Assembly (NCBI GenBank): GCA_965247915.1
Contig: OZ252048.1
Location: forward strand, 2,046,001 to 2,110,000
From: JAKZRT01 sp965247915
GTDB taxonomy: Bacteria > Pseudomonadota > Alphaproteobacteria > Rhodobacterales > Rhodobacteraceae
Direction of reading: 5' to 3'
Length of the DNA: 64,000 nt
A program made the translations under genes and the position numbers. This document shows, in pieces, positions 42,363-51,239 of the stretch. Each line of letters opens with the position of its first letter. The stretch's first letter is position 1. The notes beneath the pieces were generated by a model, which was given only the letters and a program-made list of their open reading frames with translations, searched no databases and was not told the DNA's origin.

Positions 42363-42439
42363 TTATTTTTACTCCAACCCATTTCCTTCCGTTGGGTTAC
42401 CAACCCGATTCACATGAGACAAGCACCCAGGGTCGCGCC

Positions 42440-43012
42440 TCAGTTTTCGCCTGCCTGTGTGTTGCCGTCGCCCAAGCGCGCGTCAATTTGCGCCACGGCC
42501 AGATCGGTGACGTCGATCAGGTTGACCGAAATCAGCACGGTGCGTTTGTCCAGAATCGCGACGGCCAGTTTTTCGCGAAGAATCTCGGCCAGAACCGGCA
42601 CGATGGCCTGGAAAAACTCGCGCCGCGCCTGGTTTAGCCGCTGGCCGATAGCGTCGTTTTTCTGACGTTGTTCGGCGCGGATGATTTGCACTTTCTCGTC
42701 GAAGGCGTCGGCGAGTTTGCGAAAATCGTCTGCTGCAAGCCCCGGTCGGGCTTCGGTAAGAGCACCTTCTTCGGCAATCAGTGTACTTTCGATGGCGGAG
42801 TTTTCGGCGGCCAGTTCATTTGTCGCGGCTTCGACTTCGGCCAGGATGCGTTGTCCGAACCGGCTATTTGTGAAAAGTTTTTCCTGATCGATAACCAGAA
42901 AGTTTCCGGGGCCAATTCCGGGAACCGTGCGTTGGGTGGTCTGCGGATGGGCGGCGGTCGCTATCAGCGTCAGAACCGTTGCGGCAACCGCCAATGTCCG
43001 CCGCCAGGGCAT
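42440..43012 (-). CDS. skp: Periplasmic chaperone Skp/OmpH
   Basis: The 190-residue protein begins with a signal peptide (RTLAVAATVLTLIATAAHPQ). The conserved start of the mature domain is VIDQEKLFTNSRFGQRILAE, followed by a long helical arm rich in Glu, Ala, Lys and Arg. C-terminal KLAVAILDKRTVLISVNLID completes the core. It holds unfolded outer-membrane proteins for BamA, encoded just upstream with one base between. Confidence 0.92.
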   Translation of the reverse strand: MPWRRTLAVAATVLTLIATAAHPQTTQRTVPGIGPGNFLVIDQEKLFTNSRFGQRILAEVEAATNELAAENSAIESTLIAEEGALTEARPGLAADDFRKLADAFDEKVQIIRAEQRQKNDAIGQRLNQARREFFQAIVPVLAEILREKLAVAILDKRTVLISVNLIDVTDLAVAQIDARLGDGNTQAGEN

Positions 43013-43013
43013 C

Positions 43014-45335
43014 TTAGAACTGCGCCGATATGGTCAGGTCAAAACTTTGCGTCAGGTCGTAGGACTGGCTTTGCAAAACTTCCGAGAAGTTGAACCGCAG
43101 CGGGCCAATCGGCGTTGTCCAGAAGATCGAGACCCCGACCGCCGAGCGCGGATGCATGCTGTCATCGACCAGATCCAGGCCGTCGGCCCCACCATCGGTG
43201 TTGTCCTGCCCCCAGATCGACCCGACATCGTAAAATACGCCGCCCGTAATGCCGTATTCCTCGGGCAGTCCAATCGGAAACTGCGCCTCGAACCGCAGGG
43301 CTGCATAGTAATTTCCGCCAAGCGAATCCATATTGGCAGCCACCAGATCGCGGGGGCCAAATCCGTTCTGCTGGAAGCCGCGCATGATGCGGCTGTTGGC
43401 GAAATACCTGTCGGTCACGCGGCTGGCGCCCGAGAGCATCGTCAGCGCCCCGCCTTCCAGCGTGGCGGTCAGGGTTACATCTTCGCTCAGAATATCCATC
43501 TGGCCCATCAGCAGGGCCGAGGTTTTGAGATATTTACTATCGCCGCCCAGCCCCGCCAATTCCTGCCCGGCGCGCAGAAAAATGCCGCGCGTGGGGTCGA
43601 GCCCGCGGTTGCGCGTGCTGAAGCTGTAGAAATACCCAACCACGCTGGTCAGGCCGGTGCCCTCTTCGCCGCTCAGGATCGCCGACGACCCTGCATCGAC
43701 GCCAGAAATCGTGTCGCGGGACAGCACGTAGCGGGTCTCGAGCCGGGAATATTCGCCCACGGGAAATGTCAGCGATTCCTGAAGGCGCACGGTTTCGGTG
43801 TCAAAAGTGGCGTCTGCATCGTCAGAGGTGATGACAGAAAGCGACGACCTGAAACGCACGTTGCGACCCAGAAAATAAGGTTCGGAAAAGCTCGCTGAAA
43901 CATTGTTGGTGTCCTGAGACGTAGTCAGAGAAAACGATAACGCCTGACCGCGACCCAGAAAATTCGCCTCGGAAATACTGATCACCGCCCCGGCACCGCT
44001 TTCGGGCGAATAACTGGCGCCGAAACTCAGGGTTCCGGTTGGTTGTTCAGTCACGCCAACATCAACGATTACCCGGTTTTCAGCCGTGCCCTGACGGGCC
44101 ACGGCATTGACCTCGGAAAAGAAACCAAGCGCGCGAAGTCTTTCGGCAGCCGCGGCGAATTCACGCGGATTGAACGGATCGCCTTCAACCACCCTGAATT
44201 CGCGCCGGATAACCCGGTCGAGCGTTGTTGCGTTGCCCCCGATGTCGATTCGCTCGACAAATATTCGCGGACCACGAACCAGCACAAACTCAAGATCCAA
44301 CCGGCGTTGGCGATCATTTCGCGTGACCCGCGGTTCAACCCGAACAAAACTCAGCGACAGATCGGTGGCCAGTTGCTCCAGCCGGTTGATGTTGCGGTCC
44401 ACCAGCGCAGGCGAATAGACCACACCGGTTCTTAATTTCACCTCTTTTTCGAACCGCGCCGGATCGATTTCCGGAAGGTCCGAAGTGACCGAAATTTCGC
44501 CAAATCGAAACTGCTGGCCTTCCCGCAAATTGAAAGCGACAAGAAAGGCGTCGCGTTTGCGCGTCATCGTCGGCGAGACCGACAAAACCTGAAAATCGAC
44601 ATAACCGCGTGACCGGTAGAAGTCGGTCAACAGCTGGCGGTCAAAAGCGATACGGTCAGCCAGAAACGTGTCCGACCGAATGAGTAAGCGCAAAAAGCCC
44701 GCCTGTTTGGTTTCCAGCACCCGGCGCAGACGACGGTCCGAATAGACGCGGTTGCCGACAAAGCTGATACGCTCGATCTCGACAACGCGGCCCTCGGTCA
44801 CTTCAAAGACCAGGTCAACGCGATTGTCGGACTGCCGGATAATGCGCGGCACCACGGTCGCCGCAAAACGCCCGGCAGCGGCATAGGCGTCAGCGATTGC
44901 GGCGGCATCGGCTTCGGCCTGAGCCGACGAGAACACGCGCCGCGATTCACTGGCTATCAGGGGCAACAACGCCTCGACCGACAGCCGGTTATTGCCTTCG
45001 ATGGCGATCAGATTGATGGTCGGCAATTCGACCAGTCGAATGATCAGCGTCGCCCCTCTGGGCACCAGATCGACGCTTGAAAACAACCCGCTTTCGCGCA
45101 ATCGCTGGCCTACAGCGTTGATCTCGCCGGCAGTGAGAAGTTGGCCAAGGTCAAGCTGGGCATAACTCAGAACGGTCGCGTTCTCGATGCGTTGATTTCC
45201 CTCGATGCTGACCGAGTCAAACGAGAATGCCTGTGCCGAAACGCGCGCCGGCGAGAGGGCTGAAAAAAGGACCGCAACAACCAGAAATACCGACACCAGC
45301 GCGGCTTTGGCCGACCTGCCACTTAGTTTCGCCAT
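43014..45335 (-). CDS. bamA: Outer-membrane assembly factor BamA
   Basis: The 773-residue protein has a signal peptide (ALVSVFLVVAVLFSALSPAR...SAQA). POTRA domains begin at FSFDSVSIEGNQRIENATVL, five in all as judged by repeats such as ISFVGNRVYSDRRLRRVLET and IDIGGNATTLDRVIRREFRV. The Omp85 barrel follows, with the lid-lock motif VRG replaced by the nearby ANSRIMRGFQQNGFGPRDL region. It ends ...FDLTISAQF with the C-terminal Phe. The start at 45335 has AAGGCG upstream; the open frame begins 15 codons earlier without need. Confidence 0.96.
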   Translation of the reverse strand: MAKLSGRSAKAALVSVFLVVAVLFSALSPARVSAQAFSFDSVSIEGNQRIENATVLSYAQLDLGQLLTAGEINAVGQRLRESGLFSSVDLVPRGATLIIRLVELPTINLIAIEGNNRLSVEALLPLIASESRRVFSSAQAEADAAAIADAYAAAGRFAATVVPRIIRQSDNRVDLVFEVTEGRVVEIERISFVGNRVYSDRRLRRVLETKQAGFLRLLIRSDTFLADRIAFDRQLLTDFYRSRGYVDFQVLSVSPTMTRKRDAFLVAFNLREGQQFRFGEISVTSDLPEIDPARFEKEVKLRTGVVYSPALVDRNINRLEQLATDLSLSFVRVEPRVTRNDRQRRLDLEFVLVRGPRIFVERIDIGGNATTLDRVIRREFRVVEGDPFNPREFAAAAERLRALGFFSEVNAVARQGTAENRVIVDVGVTEQPTGTLSFGASYSPESGAGAVISISEANFLGRGQALSFSLTTSQDTNNVSASFSEPYFLGRNVRFRSSLSVITSDDADATFDTETVRLQESLTFPVGEYSRLETRYVLSRDTISGVDAGSSAILSGEEGTGLTSVVGYFYSFSTRNRGLDPTRGIFLRAGQELAGLGGDSKYLKTSALLMGQMDILSEDVTLTATLEGGALTMLSGASRVTDRYFANSRIMRGFQQNGFGPRDLVAANMDSLGGNYYAALRFEAQFPIGLPEEYGITGGVFYDVGSIWGQDNTDGGADGLDLVDDSMHPRSAVGVSIFWTTPIGPLRFNFSEVLQSQSYDLTQSFDLTISAQF

Positions 45336-45695
45336 GGATGACGCCTTACACTGCTCGTTGTCCAATGTCGTTACCCACAAAGGGTTGCATTGTCAAAAGC
45401 CGTCTGGGGTATTTGGGTATGTTCGGTGTGGACGCTCGGATCACGGAAAGTCGATCAGATATGGGTCACCGCCGGAAAATACCCGATCATTGAAATCAGC
45501 CGGGCACCCGCCATCAAGGCCGCCGCCAAAGCGCCAGCGCTGATCAAACGATCCCAATTGAGATCAATCAGCAATGATGAGATCAATCAGCAATGACAAT
45601 CCGCGATATCCGCTTTTGATGTTTTGCATAGCCAAAGGCCTTCTTTTCCGTGCTCCGCGAAATTAGTAGGAAAATCGGGCGCGATTGTGGCGAGA
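45336..45695. promoter_or_regulatory. Gene-free bamA upstream region
   Basis: This 360-base region has no supported gene. It separates rseP from bamA, so bamA probably has its own promoter here. It contains a 19-bp tandem duplication at 45560-45596 (annotated separately) and is AT-rich near 45600-45670. Confidence 0.45.
45560..45596. repeat. Two tandem copies of a 19-bp unit
   Basis: GAGATCAATCAGCAATGAT occurs at 45560-45578, and its first 18 bases repeat exactly at 45579-45596. Each copy contains GATCAATC-type near-palindromes. It lies about 225 bases upstream of bamA and could be a duplicated regulator site or a recent slippage product. Confidence 0.65.
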
Positions 45696-47033
45696 TCAGG
45701 GGCAGAATATGTCGTTCGACAGGGCAAACACCATGAATGTCAGGATAATTGCCAGCCCGCCGGTCATCATGAGCTGCAACATGCGGTCGCTTGGCGCACG
45801 CCGTGTGATCGCCTCGTAGGCGTGAAAAACCAGGTGCCCGCCGTCGAGGATGGGAATCGGGAAGAGGTTCAGAAGTCCCACGGCGGTGGACAGTACCGCG
45901 ATCAGCCAAACGAAATTCATCGTGCCCTGACTGGCGGCCTGGCCGCTGATCTGGGCGATCCCGATCGGACCTTGCAAATTGCAGGTGCTGATGGTGCCGA
46001 CCACAATATGGTAAATCCCCGACAAACTGTTGGTGATAACGGATGTCATCTGTTGAAACCCATAGTCGAGGGCCGTGATCGGCCCGACCGCTTCGGACTG
46101 GGGGATGAAAAACAGCCCACCGGTGACGCCTATCAGCCAACGGGTCTCGAACCCGCCGTCAGCAGACGGAAGATCGGTGCGCTTGGGCGTAAGCGTTGCC
46201 ACGAACACATCGCCGGTCCGCCAGACCGTGAGTTTCAAGGGGCGACCACCCGAGGCGACCACGGTTTCGCGCAGCTCGCGGAAGGCGCTGATCCGAGCGT
46301 CGTCGATGGCAAGGACAACGTCGCCCACTTGCAGATTTGCGGCCATCGCCGCCGATTGCGGTTGCAGCGCGTCGATAATCGGCGGGAAGCCGAAGGGCCC
46401 GGTGACATCCAGTTCGCGACCCGCGCGGTCAACAGTATAGGTTAACGGCCTTGGGTCTTCGAAGGCTTCGAAAAACGAATAAAGCGTTGAATAATCGTCC
46501 GTTACGGTGCCTTCTACAGCTAATATCCGGTCGCCCGGTTGCGGGCCGCCGCGCATCTCGTCAGGCATGGATTGCAGCGCGCCGATGGTCGGCACTTCTA
46601 TTGCCTGACCCTGGACAAGCGCGATTCCGGCGAAGATCACCACCGTGAGGATGAAATTGAAGACCGGCCCCGCCGCCACCGTCGCCGAGCGTTTCCACAG
46701 CCGCGCGCCGTGCATGGTGCGTTCGACCCCGGATGGGTCCATCCGGTTCATCAGGTTGCTGTCGCGCGCCGAGGCGGCGTCGGCGTCGCCCAGAAATTTG
46801 ACGTAGCCGCCGAAGGGGATCGCGGCCAGTTGCCATTGGGTTCCGCGCCGGTCGGTCCAGCCGAACAGGCGCGGACCAAAGCCCAGCGAAAAAACCTCGG
46901 CATGGATGCCGCACCAGCGCCCGACGATGTAATGGCCATATTCGTGCACGGCCACGATGACCGACAGCGCCACGACGAAGGCCGCGATGGTGAAAACGAA
47001 CCCCCCGAGGGGCAAAGAGAGAAGAAATTCCAA
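45696..47033 (-). CDS. rseP: Site-2 intramembrane metalloprotease RseP
   Basis: The 445-residue zinc protease has the HExxH motif in VAVHEYGHYIVGRWCGIHAE inside the first helix. PDZ-like regions (GPQPGDRILAVEGTV; LQVGDVVLAIDDARI) and the LDG motif in LFPIPILDGGHLVFHAYEAI are present. It completes regulated intramembrane proteolysis of anti-sigma factors. No ATG is in a sensible place; I chose TTG at 47033, giving LEFLLSLPLGG with AGG upstream, 4 bases after the dxr stop. The longer frame (47084) would overlap dxr. Confidence 0.93.
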   Translation of the reverse strand: MEFLLSLPLGGFVFTIAAFVVALSVIVAVHEYGHYIVGRWCGIHAEVFSLGFGPRLFGWTDRRGTQWQLAAIPFGGYVKFLGDADAASARDSNLMNRMDPSGVERTMHGARLWKRSATVAAGPVFNFILTVVIFAGIALVQGQAIEVPTIGALQSMPDEMRGGPQPGDRILAVEGTVTDDYSTLYSFFEAFEDPRPLTYTVDRAGRELDVTGPFGFPPIIDALQPQSAAMAANLQVGDVVLAIDDARISAFRELRETVVASGGRPLKLTVWRTGDVFVATLTPKRTDLPSADGGFETRWLIGVTGGLFFIPQSEAVGPITALDYGFQQMTSVITNSLSGIYHIVVGTISTCNLQGPIGIAQISGQAASQGTMNFVWLIAVLSTAVGLLNLFPIPILDGGHLVFHAYEAITRRAPSDRMLQLMMTGGLAIILTFMVFALSNDIFCP

Positions 47034-47037
47034 ACCG

Positions 47038-48219
47038 TTACCTGTTGTTGCGGCGCTTCGCGATGATTTGCCTGGCGGCGTCACGCGCCAGTTTGTCGGT
47101 CAGTTGGATGGTCTCAAGGCTAATATCGGGCGATTTCGCGCCCCCGCCCCCTATGTGACGCTCCAGAACCGCTTCGACAACCCCGGCCATATCGGTAAAG
47201 CCAATTTCCCCGGCGATGAAAGCGTCAAGCGCGACCTCTTTGGCGACGGTAAATGCCGCCCCGGCAAGCCCGCCCGCGTCGATCACGTCGTAGGCCAGAG
47301 CCAGTGCGGGATAGCGGGCCGGGTCGGGAGCATGGAAATTAAGCTGACCAACCTTGGACAAATCCAGCCGGTCGACCGGCAGCGTTGCGCGATCAGGCCA
47401 GTTGAGCGCAAAGCCGATGGCGTGGCGCATATCCGGCGCGCCCAAGTGAGCGATCACGCCGCCATCGGTAAACCCGACCAGCGCGTGAACCAGGCTTTCG
47501 GGGTGGATGAGGATGTCAATCTGCGCAGGTGCGAACCCGAAAAACTCATGGGTTTCAATGATCTCCATGGCCTTGTTAAACATCGACGCGCTGTCGATTG
47601 TGATGCGCTGGCCCATGGACCAGTTGGGGTGGCTCGCGGCTTGCGCCGGGGTCGCGGTCGCCAGTCGGTCAAGCGGCCAGTCGCGAAACGCCCCGCCCGA
47701 AGCGGTGAGCGTCACGGCCTCGACCGTCTTGATGTCCTCGCCCCGAAGGGCCTGGAAGATCCCCGAATGCTCGCTGTCGACCGGCAGGATCGTCGCACCA
47801 TGTTTCTGGGCTTCGGCCAACAGCCACGGCCCGGCGGTGACCAGACTTTCCTTGTTGGCCAGCGCCAGGGTTTTCCCCTGGCAAAGGGCGGCCAGTCCGG
47901 GGGCCAGACCCGCCGCACCGACGATGGCCGACATCACCCAGTCGGCCGGGCGCTCAGCCGCCTCGATCAGGGCATCCTCGCCCGCCGCCACGGCGATCCC
48001 GCTGCCTGAAAGGTGGTCTTTAAGGGACTGATATTCCTCTGGAAATGCGGTGACCGCTAGACCCGCGCCATGGTCGCGCGCATCCCGCGCAAGTTGCGCG
48101 ACATTGTGCCCGCCGGTCACCGCCTCAAGCGCATAGTTACCTTCGGGCGCGGCCCGTAAAAGCGCCAGTGTATTCTGCCCGATCGAGCCTGTCGCACCAA
48201 ATATCGAGACCCGCCGCAT
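47038..48219 (-). CDS. dxr: 1-deoxy-D-xylulose 5-phosphate reductoisomerase Dxr
   Basis: The 393-residue NADPH enzyme makes methylerythritol phosphate, the committed step before IspD/IspF (encoded at 34386). The N-terminal Rossmann motif is VSIFGATGSIGQNTLALLRA. The metal-binding and active-site region is LPVDSEHSGIFQALRGEDIK. Later motifs are TASGGAFRDWP and SMFNKAMEIIETHEFFG. It lies 5 bases after cdsA on the same strand. Confidence 0.97.
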   Translation of the reverse strand: MRRVSIFGATGSIGQNTLALLRAAPEGNYALEAVTGGHNVAQLARDARDHGAGLAVTAFPEEYQSLKDHLSGSGIAVAAGEDALIEAAERPADWVMSAIVGAAGLAPGLAALCQGKTLALANKESLVTAGPWLLAEAQKHGATILPVDSEHSGIFQALRGEDIKTVEAVTLTASGGAFRDWPLDRLATATPAQAASHPNWSMGQRITIDSASMFNKAMEIIETHEFFGFAPAQIDILIHPESLVHALVGFTDGGVIAHLGAPDMRHAIGFALNWPDRATLPVDRLDLSKVGQLNFHAPDPARYPALALAYDVIDAGGLAGAAFTVAKEVALDAFIAGEIGFTDMAGVVEAVLERHIGGGGAKSPDISLETIQLTDKLARDAARQIIAKRRNNR

Positions 48220-48224
48220 CGCAC

Positions 48225-48992
48225 CTAGCCTACCGGGGAAAGCCCGAAAACGAGCGCGACGATCATCAGCGCCAGTGCGGCGCCGAGCATCCCGTCGAAC
48301 CGGTCCCAGACGCCGCCGTGGCCCGGAATCAGGGCCGAACTGTCTTTGATGTCCACCCGCCGTTTTACCCAGCTTTCAGATATGTCGCCCATTTGCGAGG
48401 CCAACGACAGGGCGATGGATGCCGCGCCGAGCGCCGGACCGGCGATGACCAGACCGAGCGCCCCGGCCCCAACCCATCCCGCCCCGGTACCGGACCAGGT
48501 TTTCTTCGGGCTGATGGCGGGCCAGAATTTTGGCCCACCTAACGCGCGCCCGGCAAAATATCCGGCAATATCCGTGACCACCACAACCGCGATCAGCCAG
48601 ATGATCGTTCCCAGACCGAACCGGTCGAACGCCCAGAAAAATGCAAAAGCGCCGCCGAGCGAAATAACATGAGCTACGGCCAGCAAGCCTTTGTTGCTTG
48701 GTGTCATTCCAACATTTACCACGGCGGGTGCCAGCAGCAGTGGCAGCGCATATTGCGCGGGCAGCAAGATCGCCAGCCCCAGGCCGATAGCGGCCACAAT
48801 CGCTGCCGCCACAGGAGTGTGGACCCCGGTCATCCGTGCCGCTTCCCAGACGATCAGCGCCCCCAGTCCGACGATAAGCGCAAAGAAAAACCAGCCGCCC
48901 AGCCAAATCGCGCCGCCGCAGAGCACCGCAAGTGCCGCTGCTGAGATGATGCGCACCCCCAGGTCGTGCCATTGCCCGGGGGTTTCGGTCAT
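48225..48992 (-). CDS. cdsA: Phosphatidate cytidylyltransferase CdsA
   Basis: The 255-residue integral membrane enzyme makes CDP-diacylglycerol. It has multiple hydrophobic helices and the C-terminal family signature region (SWVKRRVDIKDSSALIPGHG, then GVWDRFDGMLGAALALMIV) with conserved Lys, Asp, Pro-Gly-His-Gly-Gly and Asp-Arg-Asp. It overlaps uppS by 4 bases. PgpA (35507) acts further down the same phospholipid pathway. Confidence 0.95.
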   Translation of the reverse strand: MTETPGQWHDLGVRIISAAALAVLCGGAIWLGGWFFFALIVGLGALIVWEAARMTGVHTPVAAAIVAAIGLGLAILLPAQYALPLLLAPAVVNVGMTPSNKGLLAVAHVISLGGAFAFFWAFDRFGLGTIIWLIAVVVVTDIAGYFAGRALGGPKFWPAISPKKTWSGTGAGWVGAGALGLVIAGPALGAASIALSLASQMGDISESWVKRRVDIKDSSALIPGHGGVWDRFDGMLGAALALMIVALVFGLSPVG

Positions 48993-49717
48993 CCGGCCAC
49001 CGCGCCGAAACGCCGCTCGCGCGCGGCAAACTTGGACAATATCCGCCGGAATTCCTCAGCGGTAAAATCTGGCCAGAGCGTTTCGACGAATACGTATTCG
49101 GCATAGGCCGATTGCCACAGCAGAAAGTTCGAAATGCGCGCCTCGCCCGAGGTGCGGATCACCAGATCGGGGTCCGGCAGCACATGGGTGTCCAGGTATC
49201 GCGCCAGGGTTTCGTCGTTCACGCTTTCGGGGTCCAGCGCGCCGGCGGCGACGTCCCGGGCCAGGCGTTTGGTGGCCCGGGCAACCTCGTCGCGTCCACC
49301 ATAATTGATGGCGATGGTCAGATTGACGGTTGAATTGCCGGCGGTGATCTCTTCCAGCTCGTTCATCATCCTGACCAGCAGCGGCTCAAGCCGCAGTCGA
49401 TCACCGATGAACCTGACGCAGACGCCGTTTTTAACAAGATCCGCCGCCTCGCGCCGGATATAGCGTTTGAACAGCGTCATCAGGCCCGAAACCTCGGTCT
49501 GGGTGCGTTTCCAGTTTTCGGTCGAAAACGCGAAAATGGTCAGATATTCGACCCCCGCCTCGGGACAGGCCATGACGATGTCGCGCACCCGCCGGGCACC
49601 GGCCTGATGGCCAAAAAGCCGCGGCTTGCCGCGCTGCTTCGCCCATCGCCCGTTGCCGTCCATGATGATGGCGACGTGGTTCGGAGACATGTCGTATTTC
49701 GTATCAGATTTGCTCAA
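48989..49717 (-). CDS. uppS: Undecaprenyl diphosphate synthase UppS
   Basis: The 242-residue cis-prenyltransferase makes the lipid carrier for cell-wall synthesis. VAIIMDGNGRWAKQRGKPRL holds the catalytic Asp and P-loop-like residues, with YLTIFAFSTENWKRTQTEV and IRTSGEARISNFLLWQSAYA later. The start is TTG at 49717, preceded by GAGGG at good spacing; the first ATG (49690) has no ribosome binding site. It lies 20 bases after frr. Confidence 0.95.
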   Translation of the reverse strand: MSKSDTKYDMSPNHVAIIMDGNGRWAKQRGKPRLFGHQAGARRVRDIVMACPEAGVEYLTIFAFSTENWKRTQTEVSGLMTLFKRYIRREAADLVKNGVCVRFIGDRLRLEPLLVRMMNELEEITAGNSTVNLTIAINYGGRDEVARATKRLARDVAAGALDPESVNDETLARYLDTHVLPDPDLVIRTSGEARISNFLLWQSAYAEYVFVETLWPDFTAEEFRRILSKFAARERRFGAVAG

Positions 49718-49737
49718 TTTGCCCTCGGTGCGGTCAT

Positions 49738-50301
49738 TTAGACCTGCATTATCTCGCCTTGTTTAACTTCAAGTGCATCGTCGACGGTTTTGATGGAAGT
49801 ATCGGTTATTTCCTGAACGACCTGTTCCCAAAACTTTTGGTCGTCCTCTGACATACCGTCGGCTTTGGCCTTTTTGATCTGATCCATCCCGTCGCGCCGC
49901 ACATTACGCACCGCCACGCGCGCACTTTCCGAATACTGGGCGGCAACTTTGGTCAACTCGCGGCGCCGCTCTTCGTTCAATTCGGGGATCGGCAGCATGA
50001 TGATGGTGCCGTTGAGTTGCGGGTTGATCCCCAGACCCGATTCCATGATCGCCTTTTCGACCTTGCCCACCAAGCCCTTGTCCCAGACATTTATCGTGAC
50101 CATACGCGGTTCGGGCACGTTCACCGTGCCGACCTGACTGATTGGTGTGATCGCGCCATAAGCATCGACCGAAATCGGGTCCAGCATCGCCGCCGAAGCG
50201 CGCCCGGTCCTGAGCGCGGCAAATTCGGTCCGCAACGCCGATACCGCGCCGTCCATCCGGCGTTCGAGATCATCGGTATCAAGGATGAATTCGTCTGACA
50301 T
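49738..50301 (-). CDS. frr: Ribosome recycling factor
   Basis: The 187-residue protein (family about 185) has LRTGRASAAMLDPISVDAYG, SQVGTVNVPEPRMVTINVWD, ESGLGINPQLNGTIIMLPIP and VRNVRRDGMDQIKKAKADG, all characteristic. With EF-G it splits post-termination ribosomes. I chose MSDEFILDTD at 50301; the open frame begins 30 codons earlier. It follows pyrH as usual. Confidence 0.97.
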   Translation of the reverse strand: MSDEFILDTDDLERRMDGAVSALRTEFAALRTGRASAAMLDPISVDAYGAITPISQVGTVNVPEPRMVTINVWDKGLVGKVEKAIMESGLGINPQLNGTIIMLPIPELNEERRRELTKVAAQYSESARVAVRNVRRDGMDQIKKAKADGMSEDDQKFWEQVVQEITDTSIKTVDDALEVKQGEIMQV

Positions 50302-50406
50302 TTTCTGGTCCAGCAGTTGGTTCACGGGGCCGTCGATCCGGGCTGTCGCCGCCTTATACCGCTGAAAGGTCAGGTTTGTATAGGTCCCCACGTGGCGGGC
50401 CTGCGC

Positions 50407-51156
50407 CTAGCCACCGACAATCGTAAAGGTGCCCTGCCCGGCCAGAATGCCCTTGAACCCGCCCGGCTCATCGAGCGAGAAAACCAAAATCGGCAAGTCG
50501 TTGTCGCGGGCCAGCGCGATGGCGCTGGCGTCCATGACCTTCAGATGTCTGGTCAGCACTTCGTCGTAGCTGATCGTGTCATACCGGGTGGCATCCGGGT
50601 TGGTGGCCGGGTCCTTGTCATAAACACCGTCGACCTTAGTGCCTTTGAAAATCGCCTGACAGGACATTTCGGTGGCCCTCAGCGTCGCCGCGGTATCGGT
50701 GGTGAAATAAGGGTTGCCGGTTCCTGCGGCGAATATGCAGACGCGGGCTTTTTCAAGGTGACGCACGGCGCGGCGGCGTATGTAGGGCTCGCACACCTGG
50801 TCCATCGGTATGGCGCTAATCACGCGGGTGTGGACGCCGATCGCTTCCAGCGCTGATTGCATCGCCAGCGCGTTCATGACGGTGGCCAGCATCCCCATAT
50901 AATCAGCGGTGGTGCGTTCAATCCCCTGATTGGAAAGCTGCAGGCCGCGAAAGATGTTGCCGCCGCCGATGACCATGCAAATCTCGACGCCCAGATCGCG
51001 AACCGATTTCACCTCGTTGGCGATGCGGTCAACCGTCGGCGGGTGCAGGCCATAGCCCTGATCGCCCATCAGGGCCTCGCCCGAAATTTTCAGCAGCACA
51101 CGGTGGTAACGTGTCGAAGGATCCGATGGATTTTGGTCCGCGTTCGCCTGTTCCAT
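50407..51156 (-). CDS. pyrH: UMP kinase PyrH
   Basis: The 249-residue hexameric nucleotide kinase of the amino-acid-kinase fold has LKISGEALMGDQGYGL, CMVIGGGNIFRGLQL, TADYMGMLATVMNALAMQSA and GTGNPYFTTDTAATLRA. The start at 51156 gives MEQANADQNP after GGGGTG; the open frame upstream reaches into the miaA leader. Unusually for bacteria in general, rpsB-tsf is not directly upstream; the divergent miaA is. Confidence 0.96.
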   Translation of the reverse strand: MEQANADQNPSDPSTRYHRVLLKISGEALMGDQGYGLHPPTVDRIANEVKSVRDLGVEICMVIGGGNIFRGLQLSNQGIERTTADYMGMLATVMNALAMQSALEAIGVHTRVISAIPMDQVCEPYIRRRAVRHLEKARVCIFAAGTGNPYFTTDTAATLRATEMSCQAIFKGTKVDGVYDKDPATNPDATRYDTISYDEVLTRHLKVMDASAIALARDNDLPILVFSLDEPGGFKGILAGQGTFTIVGG

Positions 51157-51239
51157 GGACACCCCTAATAATCCCGGTTTTGCCTTGGCGCGCAAAATGT
51201 CGGAAAAGCGCGCCGGATACAACGGCGAACCTTGGTGAA

